Source: Tidjanibacter sp.
GTDB lineage: Bacteria > Bacteroidota > Bacteroidia > Bacteroidales > Rikenellaceae
NCBI GenBank assembly: GCA_017379955.1
Contig: JAFNVE010000188.1
Span: 1-8,363, forward strand
DNA: 8,363 bases
Direction: 5' to 3'
Shown here: positions 1 to 6,356 of the stretch, in pieces
How positions within the stretch are numbered: position 1 is the first letter of the stretch
How the letters are laid out: every line of letters starts with the position of its first letter
Notes under the pieces: generated by a model
What the model saw: the letters and a program-made list of their open reading frames with translations, nothing else
What the model was told of the DNA's origin: nothing
The model's database searches: none
Made by a program: the position numbers and the translations under genes

Positions 1-10
1 AGAGCAGAGG

Positions 11-59
11 CTGCTTGCAGACTATGCCGAGCGGGAGCAACGAAAAGACTGCGAAGCAG
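11..59. other. Bulged hairpin in the 5' spacer
   Basis: Positions 11-20 (ctgcttgcag) pair with 49-59 (ctgcgaagcag), giving ten base pairs interrupted only by an unpaired G at 53. The 28-nt interior is GC-rich and could fold further. No gene is supported here: all three forward frames are open from the window edge (to stops at 63-65, 77-79 and 118-120), so the segment could still be the tail of an upstream gene, but none of the short peptides resembles a family I know. The stem is read directly from the sequence; that it folds or functions as RNA is inference. Confidence 0.4.
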
Positions 60-69
60 GATTAATTAT

Positions 70-105
70 GGGAGTTTAAGGAGTTTAGAGAATTTAGGGA
101 GATTA
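70..105. repeat. Degenerate 9-bp tandem repeat, four copies
   Basis: Four consecutive 9-mers read gggagttta, aggagttta, gagaattta and gggagatta, and a partial fifth copy begins with ggga at 106. The copies differ from a consensus near gggagttta by one or two bases each. The array lies in noncoding DNA just after the 11-59 hairpin. A 9-bp unit keeps reading frame, so frame 1 stays open across it (to 118), but the resulting Gly/Leu/Arg-rich peptide is not convincing as protein. Confidence 0.7.
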
Positions 106-108
106 GGG

Positions 109-146
109 AAAACCAATTAGACTCTTTGTGTAGCAATTGGGTTTTT
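109..146 (+). terminator. Possible intrinsic terminator for an upstream gene
   Basis: Positions 109-118 (aaaaccaatt) pair with 135-145 (aattgggtttt), ten base pairs with one unpaired G in the right arm, around a 16-nt loop. The right arm runs into a T-tract ending at 146. The A-tract/T-tract layout is that of an intrinsic terminator, but the stem has few GC pairs and the loop is long, so it would be weak. It could serve a gene ending before or at the left edge of the window. Confidence 0.3.
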
Positions 147-159
147 CGGGTTTAGGGAT

Positions 160-176
160 TACCCTCGTAGAGGGTA
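160..176. other. Small perfect hairpin
   Basis: Positions 160-166 (taccctc) are the exact reverse complement of 170-176 (gagggta), with the 3-nt loop gta. Its last two bases are also the first two of the long hairpin at 175-242, so the two structures compete at their junction. Function is unknown. Confidence 0.45.
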
Positions 177-242
177 CAAATAAAAGAGAGATATGGGGCT
201 GCCGAATTTATTCGAGCAGAACATATCTCTCTTTTATTTGTA
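175..242. terminator. Long hairpin, likely bidirectional terminator
   Basis: Positions 175-195 and 222-242 are perfect 21-bp inverted repeats. Inside the 26-nt loop, 199-206 (ctgccgaa) pairs with 211-219 (ttcgagcag) with a single bulged A at 215 and a ttta tip. The lower stem pairs an A-rich left side (aaataaaag) with a T-rich right side (cttttattt), the usual form of a terminator working on both strands. It sits between whatever lies upstream and the rnr promoter region. The perfect arms are unusually long for a terminator, so an inverted-repeat element (MITE-like) is an alternative. The pairing is seen; the role is inferred. Confidence 0.5.
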
Positions 243-299
243 ATATCTGTAAGGATATCTCTAAATCCGCAAACTAAATAGTACAAAAGTTTTTTGGTG

Positions 300-360
300 C
301 CGCTTTTTTACAAAAAAGGGGCAAAATGCTTTTCATAAAAAGCGACAGAACAAAAAGCGG
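300..360. promoter_or_regulatory. Inverted repeat with A/T tracts upstream of rnr
   Basis: Positions 300-308 (ccgcttttt) and 352-360 (aaaaagcgg) are perfect 9-bp inverted repeats. Within them are a second small hairpin (328-333 gctttt with 338-343 aaaagc, loop cata) and the symmetric tract tttttt-ac-aaaaaa at 304-317. The octamer aaaaagcg also occurs twice directly, at 337-344 and 352-359. The block lies 60 to 120 bp before the rnr start. It could be an operator, bent DNA or a terminator remnant; nothing decides between these. Confidence 0.3.
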
Positions 361-401
361 GGGTATAGAAGAGTTTTCACAATTACTTAACATTAAATTA
401 T

Positions 402-409
402 TAACTTTG
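402..409 (+). promoter_or_regulatory. Bacteroidetes-type -7 box before rnr
   Basis: TAACTTTG matches the Bacteroidetes -7 consensus TAnnTTTG exactly. The -33 element is poor: the nearest candidate is tttc at 375-378, with a spacer of 23, longer than usual. If the box is used, transcription would start near 415, leaving a leader of only about 5 nt to the ATG at 421 or about 14 nt to the in-frame ATG at 430. Confidence 0.4.
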
Positions 410-420
410 TAGGGTAGAAT

Positions 421-2652
421 ATGAAAGTTATGAGTAGAAAGAGTAATACAGGCGCCGCAAAGGGTGGTGCCAAGAGCAAGCAGACTAAGAAGCAGAAGCC
501 GCGTAACGACCGTGCTGCGCTTATCATGGAGCAGTTCCGTGCATTTCCGGGTCGTAAGTTCAGCCTCAAGACTCTCGCTTCGCAGAGCGGTGGTAATGAC
601 CGTGAGGGGCGTGTGCGCACCTTTGAGATTGTCCACTCGATGGTTGCTGAGGGCGTTGTCGAGGAGCCGAGCAAGGGCAAGTTCCGCCTTGCTGCGTCGC
701 ACCTCCCCGCTTTTGAGGGCAAGGTCGATATGCTCCCCTCGGGCGATTGCTATGTTATGGTGGAGGGGCTGGATAAGGATATCTTCATCTCGCGTCGCCG
801 CACCCATAGAGCGTTGGAGGGCGATATTGTGAAGGTGGTGATTACTAACCGTCGTGGCAGTGGTGACCCCGAGGGCGAGATTGTTGAGATTTTGGCGCGT
901 AACCCGCGCAACTATGTGGGCACCGTGGAGCTTACCCGCAGCCACGCTTTTGTGCGTGTTGACTCGCGCAAGGTGCCCGTTGATATCTTCATCCCCACCC
1001 TTCCGGCAGGTCTGCGCACCGGCGAGAAGGTGGTGGTTCATATTGAGGGCTGGGCCGACGATGTGCGCAACCCCGAGGGCAGGATTGTTGACTCGCTTGG
1101 TATGACGGGCGATAACGATACCGAGATGCACGCGATACTTGCCGAGTACGACCTCCCCTATCGCTTCCCCGAGAAGGTCAATAAGGCTGCTGAAAAGATT
1201 AGCGATAAGATTACCGATAAGGACTACGCCGAGCGCCGAGATATGCGCGAGGTGACTACATTTACTATCGACCCTGCCGATGCTAAGGATTTCGATGACG
1301 CATTGTCTATCAGAGAGTTGGAGGATGGCAAATGGGAGATTGGCGTTCATATTGCCGATGTCACCCACTATGTTCGCGAGGGCTCCATCATCGAGGAGGA
1401 GGCGCGAGAGAGAGCCACTTCGGTCTATCTCGTTGACCGCACGGTGCCTATGCTGCCCGAACGATTGTCTAATGGCTTGTGCTCGCTCCGACCTAATGAG
1501 GAGAAACTCGCCTTTTCGGCAATCTTCGAGATGGATAGCGAGCTGAATATCACCAGCGAGTGGTTTGGTCGCACGGTGATACTCTCCGACCGCCGCTTCA
1601 CCTACGAGGAGGCGCAGAAGGTCATCGAGACCGGCAAGGGCGACCTTGCAGATGAGATACTGACACTCAACACCTTAGCCCAGAAGATGCGCAAGCAGCG
1701 TTTCTCGGCAGGTGCTGTGGCCTTTGACCGCGAGGAGGCCAAGTTCCACCTCGACGAGCAGGGCAAACCTCTGGGCGTATACTTCAAGGTGCAGAAGGAG
1801 GCCAACCAGCTTATTGAGGAGTTTATGCTGCTCGCTAACCGCAAGGTGGCAGAGTTCGTGGGCCGCAAGCGCAGTAGCAATGCACCCACCCGCACTTTTG
1901 TATATCGAATCCACGACAAACCCGACCAGGAGAAACTTATGCGACTTGGCCGCTTTGTCACTAAGTTCGGTTACACCTTCAATACCAATCAGTTGACAGG
2001 CCACAATGTAGCCAAGCGCATCAACAAACTGATGGGCGAGATTAAGGGCAAGAGCGAGGAGAACCTCCTCTCGACCCTCGCCATCCGCACAATGGCCAAG
2101 GCGACCTACTCGACCGATAATATCGGTCACTACGGCCTTGCCTTCCCCTACTATACTCACTTCACCTCACCCATCCGTCGCTACCCCGATATGATGGTAC
2201 ATCGCCTGCTGGCGACCTACCTTGCGGGCAACGGCTCGGTGGATAAGGCGGTGATTGAGGAGTTGTGCGAGCACTCGTCGGATATGGAGGTGAGGGCTGC
2301 CGATGCCGAGCGCGCCTCGGTGAAGTACAAGATGGTGGAGTTTATGGCCGACAAGATTGACTGCGAGTTCGATGGCGCAATCTCGGGCGTGACCGAGTGG
2401 GGCATCTATGTTGAGCTTGACGACACCCATATCGAGGGTATGGTATCGCTGAGGGATATGACTGATGACTACTATATGTTCGACGAGGAGGAGTATGCCG
2501 TTGTCGGCAACCGTACGGGTCGCACGCTGACTCTGGGCGACAGGGTGAGAATTGCGGTGCGCAGGGCTGACCTCTCGCGCAAGCAGCTTGACTTCGACCT
2601 GGTGGGCACTATCGACTTCCAGACGGGCGAACTCTATCGAATTGAGGCTTAA
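421..2652 (+). CDS. rnr: Ribonuclease R (3'-5' exoribonuclease)
   Basis: RNase R degrades structured RNA processively from the 3' end in the cytoplasm and takes part in mRNA, rRNA and tmRNA-tagged message turnover. The 743-residue protein is close to the family length. A basic Lys/Arg-rich N-terminus (about 1-30) leads into a winged-helix region (about 30-92) and cold-shock domains (about 95-225). The RNB catalytic domain follows, with the metal-binding motif TIDPADAKDFDDA at 282-294 (Asp284, 290, 292 and 293 correspond to the four E. coli catalytic aspartates) and the signature HFTSPIRRYPD at 580-590. An S1 domain lies at about 645-728. The E. coli-type long Lys-rich C-terminal tail is absent. 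I took ATG 421; ATG 430, three codons later, is equally possible and better suits the promoter box just upstream. A hairpin terminator follows the stop, so rnr looks monocistronic. Confidence 0.96.
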   Translation: MKVMSRKSNTGAAKGGAKSKQTKKQKPRNDRAALIMEQFRAFPGRKFSLKTLASQSGGNDREGRVRTFEIVHSMVAEGVVEEPSKGKFRLAASHLPAFEGKVDMLPSGDCYVMVEGLDKDIFISRRRTHRALEGDIVKVVITNRRGSGDPEGEIVEILARNPRNYVGTVELTRSHAFVRVDSRKVPVDIFIPTLPAGLRTGEKVVVHIEGWADDVRNPEGRIVDSLGMTGDNDTEMHAILAEYDLPYRFPEKVNKAAEKISDKITDKDYAERRDMREVTTFTIDPADAKDFDDALSIRELEDGKWEIGVHIADVTHYVREGSIIEEEARERATSVYLVDRTVPMLPERLSNGLCSLRPNEEKLAFSAIFEMDSELNITSEWFGRTVILSDRRFTYEEAQKVIETGKGDLADEILTLNTLAQKMRKQRFSAGAVAFDREEAKFHLDEQGKPLGVYFKVQKEANQLIEEFMLLANRKVAEFVGRKRSSNAPTRTFVYRIHDKPDQEKLMRLGRFVTKFGYTFNTNQLTGHNVAKRINKLMGEIKGKSEENLLSTLAIRTMAKATYSTDNIGHYGLAFPYYTHFTSPIRRYPDMMVHRLLATYLAGNGSVDKAVIEELCEHSSDMEVRAADAERASVKYKMVEFMADKIDCEFDGAISGVTEWGIYVELDDTHIEGMVSLRDMTDDYYMFDEEEYAVVGNRTGRTLTLGDRVRIAVRRADLSRKQLDFDLVGTIDFQTGELYRIEA

Positions 2653-2673
2653 AGAGTAGCACTAACAGATAAC

Positions 2674-2710
2674 GAGGGCAGGGTCTGACAGACTCTGCCC
2701 TCTCACTTTT
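2674..2710 (+). terminator. Intrinsic terminator after rnr
   Basis: Positions 2674-2685 (gagggcagggtc) pair with 2691-2702 (gactctgccctc): twelve base pairs including one G-T wobble at 2682/2694, with the 5-nt loop tgaca. A short T-run (2707-2710) follows after tcac. It lies 22 bp after the rnr stop and separates rnr from oxyR. The T-tract is short, so termination may be partial. Confidence 0.75.
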
Positions 2711-2786
2711 CTACCGATTTGGGCAAAAAAGAGTCTTTTATTCCCGAAAATTGATAGAAAGAGTAAAAAGTATAACAAAAAATGAT

Positions 2787-2794
2787 GATATTTG
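2787..2794 (+). promoter_or_regulatory. Weak -7-like box before oxyR
   Basis: GATATTTG departs from TAnnTTTG only at its first base, and no good -33 TTTG/TTG lies at the expected distance. The inferred start would be near 2801, about 16 nt before the ATG. AGAGTA (2760-2765) and TACTCT (2795-2800) form a spaced inverted repeat around the box, a layout that could suit a regulator, though the match is short. Intergenic position and the terminator before it argue that oxyR has its own promoter; this is only the best candidate. Confidence 0.25.
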
Positions 2795-2816
2795 TACTCT
2801 ATTAAAAGGTTAAGAG

Positions 2817-3716
2817 ATGACTATAATTCAGTTGGAGTATCTGTTGGCGATTGTCAATTGTGGCAGTTTTTCGCAGGCATCGGAGCGTTGCTTTGTAACC
2901 CAGCCTTCGCTCAGTATGCAGATTAAGAATCTGGAAGAGGAGTTGGGCATTATGTTGCTCGACCGCACCAAGAAGCCCATCGTTCCCACTCAGGCAGGCG
3001 AGATTGTGGTGGAGCGTGCGCGTGAAGCACTGCTTGCCTACGACCGTATCAAGGAGAGTGTGGCGGAGTTGCAGGGCAGTGTTGATGGCCACCTGCGCCT
3101 CGGTGTGATACCCACCATTGCGCCCTATCTGCTCCCCCGATTCCTCAGCACCTTTGCCGAGAAGTACCCGAAAGTGGAGTTGGAAATCAGGGAGTTAACC
3201 ACTCCTCAGATTATTGAGGCTATGCGCCACGACGAGATTGATGCAGCACTGCTGGCCGGTGGTACCTGCCCCGAGGATATCACCGAACAGGAGTTGTTCA
3301 GCGACCGATTCTATGTCTATGCCTCGCCCCTTCACCCCCTCTATGAGCGCAGCAACGTGAGGATTGAGGATATCGACCAGCGCGACCTGCTCCTGCTCTC
3401 GGACGGCCACTGCTTGAAGGATCAGATATTGGAACTCTGCGGCACAACACGCCGTAGTGCACCCTATTTCTTCGAGAGCGGCTCGCTGGAAACACTGATG
3501 AGGGTTGTCGATATCTCGCCCGCAATTACCATTGTGCCCGAGATGGCCGTTGAGTATATCCCCGCCGAGCGTCGCGACCGCATCAAGACTCTCGCCAAGG
3601 GTGCCACCTCGCGCAAAATTGCCATTGCCGTAAGACGCACCTACGCTAAGAGTTCGATAGTCAATGCTTTACGCGAAGTGATTCTCTCAACTGCCCCTGC
3701 GGTGAACGCACTATAA
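2817..3716 (+). CDS. oxyR: OxyR-type LysR-family peroxide sensor
   Basis: Predicted transcription factor that senses hydrogen peroxide by forming an intramolecular disulfide and then activates antioxidant genes. The 299-residue length is typical. Residues 1-60 form the LysR helix-turn-helix (QLEYLLAIVNCGSFSQAS through TQPSLSMQIKNLEEELG), and the linker helix spans about 60-88. The substrate-binding-like domain from about 92 includes LLLLSDGHCLKDQ at 191-203. Cys199 and Cys208 fall at exactly the residue numbers of the E. coli redox pair, within the same kind of context, which is why I call OxyR rather than a generic LysR protein. Extra cysteines at 15, 25 and 151 have no known role. The start ATG 2817 is the only sensible one, just before the conserved HTH. 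No catalase, ahpC or dps gene is in view, so its targets must lie elsewhere. Confidence 0.9.
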   Translation: MTIIQLEYLLAIVNCGSFSQASERCFVTQPSLSMQIKNLEEELGIMLLDRTKKPIVPTQAGEIVVERAREALLAYDRIKESVAELQGSVDGHLRLGVIPTIAPYLLPRFLSTFAEKYPKVELEIRELTTPQIIEAMRHDEIDAALLAGGTCPEDITEQELFSDRFYVYASPLHPLYERSNVRIEDIDQRDLLLLSDGHCLKDQILELCGTTRRSAPYFFESGSLETLMRVVDISPAITIVPEMAVEYIPAERRDRIKTLAKGATSRKIAIAVRRTYAKSSIVNALREVILSTAPAVNAL

Positions 3717-3738
3717 TGGAGAGATATTTGTATATATA

Positions 3739-3756
3739 ATAGGTATCGCATAGGTA
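3739..3756. repeat. Paired 7-bp direct repeats upstream of the rsfS promoter
   Basis: ATAGGTA occurs at 3739-3745 and again at 3750-3756, separated by tcgc, so the repeat period is 11 bp, about one helical turn. The second copy ends two bases before the likely -33 element (3759-3761). Part of it (AGGTA) recurs inverted as TACCT inside the -7 box at 3783-3787. The position and phasing suit an activator or repressor site, but no regulator can be named from sequence. Confidence 0.4.
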
Positions 3757-3758
3757 AA

Positions 3759-3790
3759 TTGGGAAAAACCAACCAAATGTTGTACCTTTG
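3759..3790 (+). promoter_or_regulatory. Bacteroidetes-type promoter of the rsfS operon
   Basis: TTG at 3759-3761 and TACCTTTG at 3783-3790 match the -33 (TTTG/TTG) and -7 (TAnnTTTG) elements, 21 bp apart, at the upper end of the usual spacing. This is the best promoter in the window. Transcription would begin near 3797, giving a leader of about 68 nt that is A-rich in its second half and has no Shine-Dalgarno sequence before the rsfS ATG. Confidence 0.6.
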
Positions 3791-3864
3791 TATGTTTTTC
3801 GCCCCGCACACAAGGCGCACGAAGAACAAGAGAACAAAAATAGAAACAGACAATAGAAAAATAG

Positions 3865-4218
3865 ATGGAACAAAACTTGGTAGAAACAATCGTATCGGCA
3901 ATTGCCGACAAGAAAGGTAAGAATATCGTATCGCTCGACCTCACCGGCTTTGAGGGTGCAATCAGCGACCACTTCGTAATCTGTCACGCCACCTCGACCA
4001 CTCAGGTTGCGGCTATCGCTGACGGCATTGAGGAGAAGGTGTTTGAGGTACACAAGGAGTGGCCTCGCCGCATCGAGGGTATGAATAACGCCGTATGGGT
4101 AGCGGTCGACTATATCGAGGTGATGGTGCACATCTTCCTCGACGAGATGCGCGACTACTACAAACTCGAGCAGCTCTGGGCAGATGCCCCCGCAACCCGC
4201 TACGAGAGTGAGGAGTAA
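3865..4218 (+). CDS. rsfS: Ribosomal silencing factor RsfS (RsfA/Iojap family)
   Basis: RsfS binds ribosomal protein uL14 on the free large subunit and blocks joining of the small subunit, lowering translation when nutrients are scarce. The 117-residue protein is full length for the family. Recognisable segments are KKGKNIVSLDL (16-26), SDHFVICHATSTTQVAAIAD (34-53), the WPRRIEGMNNAVWVAVDY stretch (66-83) and VMVHIFLDEMRDYYKLEQLW (86-105), which carry the usual Iojap-domain residues. ATG 3865 precedes the conserved domain by a normal short distance. In many bacteria rsfS follows nadD; here it leads ftsH by 20 bp, so the two are probably co-transcribed. The preceding 148 bp contain a good promoter, making rsfS the first gene of the operon. 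Confidence 0.95.
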   Translation: MEQNLVETIVSAIADKKGKNIVSLDLTGFEGAISDHFVICHATSTTQVAAIADGIEEKVFEVHKEWPRRIEGMNNAVWVAVDYIEVMVHIFLDEMRDYYKLEQLWADAPATRYESEE

Positions 4219-4238
4219 TTTTTTACACAAATAAAGCA

Positions 4239-6335
4239 ATGAACGAAAACAAAAATATCAACAATAACAAGCAAAATCCCCAGAGGCCTCAGGGTCGCCC
4301 CCCTATGAAGCAACCGAGCCGTAGTTGGTATTGGATCTATGTTGCCGTGCTGACTGCGATTTTCGCAATCTCGATTTTCGGCTCCAAGGAGCAGATTATC
4401 CCCACCCACTGGAACGCTGTGGAGCAGATGATTGGCTCGGGCAGTGTGGAGAAGATTGTGGTTGTCAACAAGGATGTGGCAGAGGTGCACCTCACCAAAG
4501 AGGCTGTGGAGGAGTTGCGCTCGCACGAGGAGTACAAATATCTCCCCCGTACCGGTGCGCAGTATAAGTTCAATATCGGCTCTGTCGACACCTTCCGCGA
4601 AGACCTCGACAAGGCGCAGGAGGCGTACAACACTGTTATCCCCCTCACCTACGAGACCCGCCGCAACCCCTGGGCGGACTTCTTTACGGGAGTCTTCCCC
4701 TACTTGCTGATGATTGGTTTCCTCTTCTTTATGATGCGTGGTATTTCGCGTGGTGCAGGAGGCGGAGGCGGCCAGAACGGTGTCTTCAATGTGGGTAAGG
4801 CAAAGGCTCAGGTATTCGATAAGGATAGTCAGAACAAGGTGACTTTCAAGGACGTAGCAGGTTTGGCAGAGGCTAAGGTGGAGATTATGGAGATTGTCGA
4901 TTTCCTCCGCAAACCCGAGAAGTACAAGGAGCTTGGCGGTAAGATTCCCAAAGGCGCGCTCCTGGTAGGCCCTCCCGGAACGGGTAAGACCCTGCTGGCA
5001 AAGGCGGTAGCGGGCGAGGCAAATGTGCCTTTCTTCTCGATTAGCGGCTCCGACTTTGTGGAGATGTTTGTTGGCGTGGGTGCTTCGCGAGTGAGGGACC
5101 TCTTCCAGCAGGCAAAGGCTAAGGCTCCCTGTATTGTCTTTATTGACGAGATTGACGCTATCGGTCGTGCGCGTGGCAAGAACACCGGTTTCTCGGGCAA
5201 TGACGAGCGCGAAAACACTCTGAACCAGTTGCTTACCGAGATGGATGGCTTTGGTACCAACTCGGGTGTCATAGTACTTGCAGCGACCAACCGTGCCGAT
5301 ATTCTCGATAAGGCCTTGATGCGTGCAGGTCGTTTCGACCGTCAGATTGATGTTGGTTTGCCCGAACTTTTGGAGCGTGAGGAGATTTTCAATGTTCACC
5401 TCAAACCGCTCAAACTCGCCCCCGGTCTGGACCGCACCTTCCTTGCAAAGCAGACCCCCGGTTTCTCGGGCGCAGATATTGCCAATGTCTGCAACGAGGC
5501 GGCACTCATCGCAGCTCGTCACGACAAACCATATATTGAGAAGGAGGACTTTGTGGCTGCTGTCGACAGAATTATCGGCGGCTTGGAGAAGCGCAACAAG
5601 ATAATCACCCCCGAGGAGCGTCGCACCATTGCCTATCACGAGGCGGGTCACGCTGGCGTTAGCTGGGTGCTCGAACACGCAAGTCCGCTGATTAAGGTAA
5701 CCATTATCCCTCGCGGAAAGGCACTCGGTGCAGCGTGGTATCTCCCCGAGGAGCGACAGATTACCACTCGCGAGCAACTCTTGGAGGAGATGGCTGCTAC
5801 CCTGGCAGGTCGCGTATCGGAGCAGTTCCACTTCGGCACAATCTCCACAGGCGCACTCAACGACTTGGAGCGCGTCACCAAGCAGGCATACTCGATGGTG
5901 GCATACCTCGGTATGAGCGACAAGGTGGGTAACCTGAGTTACTACGACTCGACAGGTCAGAGCGATATGGCATTTACCAAGCCATATAGCGAGCAGACTG
6001 CCCAGCAGATTGACAAGGAGGTGCGCGAGCTGATTGACGGTGCGTACGCATTGGCCGAGAAGACTATCAAGAAATATAGCAAGCAGATTGCAGAACTTGC
6101 TGAGTTGCTGCTCGAAAAGGAGGTTGTATTCTCCGACGACGTGGAGCGCATCTTCGGCAAGCGCATCAAGGATATCAAACGCGAGCAGGCTGAGGCCGAG
6201 AAGAAAGCACAACAGGCTGAGGCTGAGCAGAGTGCAGAGCCTGCAACCGAGCAGCAGGAGAGCGTAGTATCCTACAACCTCACCTCGTCGGAGAGCGAGG
6301 CAGAGGCTAAGAACACCGAACAAAGCAACGAATAA
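4239..6335 (+). CDS. ftsH: ATP-dependent zinc metalloprotease FtsH
   Basis: Membrane-anchored AAA+ protease that extracts and degrades damaged membrane proteins and selected cytoplasmic regulators, working as a hexamer. Of 698 residues, 1-28 are Asn/Gln/Pro-rich. TM1 (about 31-48) and TM2 (about 152-166) flank a periplasmic domain, and a Gly-rich linker (172-178) follows. The AAA module has Walker A GPPGTGKT (244-251), pore loop MFVG (276-279), Walker B IVFIDEID (299-306) and the second region of homology (about 348-369, ending in GRFDRQ). The protease domain has HEAGH (467-471), with Asp542 in [11 protein letters not shown] as probable third zinc ligand. The tail from about 645 is rich in Glu, Ala and Gln and looks coiled or disordered. 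All catalytic residues are present. The start follows rsfS by 20 bp without a Shine-Dalgarno sequence. Confidence 0.98.
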   Translation: MNENKNINNNKQNPQRPQGRPPMKQPSRSWYWIYVAVLTAIFAISIFGSKEQIIPTHWNAVEQMIGSGSVEKIVVVNKDVAEVHLTKEAVEELRSHEEYKYLPRTGAQYKFNIGSVDTFREDLDKAQEAYNTVIPLTYETRRNPWADFFTGVFPYLLMIGFLFFMMRGISRGAGGGGGQNGVFNVGKAKAQVFDKDSQNKVTFKDVAGLAEAKVEIMEIVDFLRKPEKYKELGGKIPKGALLVGPPGTGKTLLAKAVAGEANVPFFSISGSDFVEMFVGVGASRVRDLFQQAKAKAPCIVFIDEIDAIGRARGKNTGFSGNDERENTLNQLLTEMDGFGTNSGVIVLAATNRADILDKALMRAGRFDRQIDVGLPELLEREEIFNVHLKPLKLAPGLDRTFLAKQTPGFSGADIANVCNEAALIAARHDKPYIEKEDFVAAVDRIIGGLEKRNKIITPEERRTIAYHEAGHAGVSWVLEHASPLIKVTIIPRGKALGAAWYLPEERQITTREQLLEEMAATLAGRVSEQFHFGTISTGALNDLERVTKQAYSMVAYLGMSDKVGNLSYYDSTGQSDMAFTKPYSEQTAQQIDKEVRELIDGAYALAEKTIKKYSKQIAELAELLLEKEVVFSDDVERIFGKRIKDIKREQAEAEKKAQQAEAEQSAEPATEQQESVVSYNLTSSESEAEAKNTEQSNE

Positions 6336-6346
6336 AAACCCGCAAA

Positions 6347-6352
6347 AAGGAG
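6347..6352 (+). promoter_or_regulatory. Shine-Dalgarno-like site of cdsA
   Basis: AAGGAG lies four bases before the cdsA ATG at 6357. The other starts in the window have A-rich leaders without such a site, as expected in Bacteroidetes, where Shine-Dalgarno use is low. It supports ATG 6357 as the start, though it may simply be chance in a purine-rich spacer. Confidence 0.4.
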
Positions 6353-6356
6353 AATT

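Noticed and set aside
274..1368. A 364-codon open frame on the minus strand over the start of rnr
   Set aside because: It overlaps the N-terminal domains of RNase R, shows no motif of its own, and most of its length is antisense coding sequence.
2754..2802. E. coli-style OxyR operator (ATAG-N7-CTAT units) before oxyR
   Set aside because: ATAG at 2754 and CTAT at 2799 are 45 bases apart with no intermediate half-sites at the required spacing.
3717..3758. Terminator after oxyR
   Set aside because: The AT-rich stretch contains no stem of useful length followed by a T-run; it looks like promoter-proximal DNA for rsfS.
3661..4239. A 192-codon minus-strand frame across the rsfS promoter and gene
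   Set aside because: It is the shadow of rsfS plus AT-rich spacer; its composition is not protein-like and it would oppose a good promoter.
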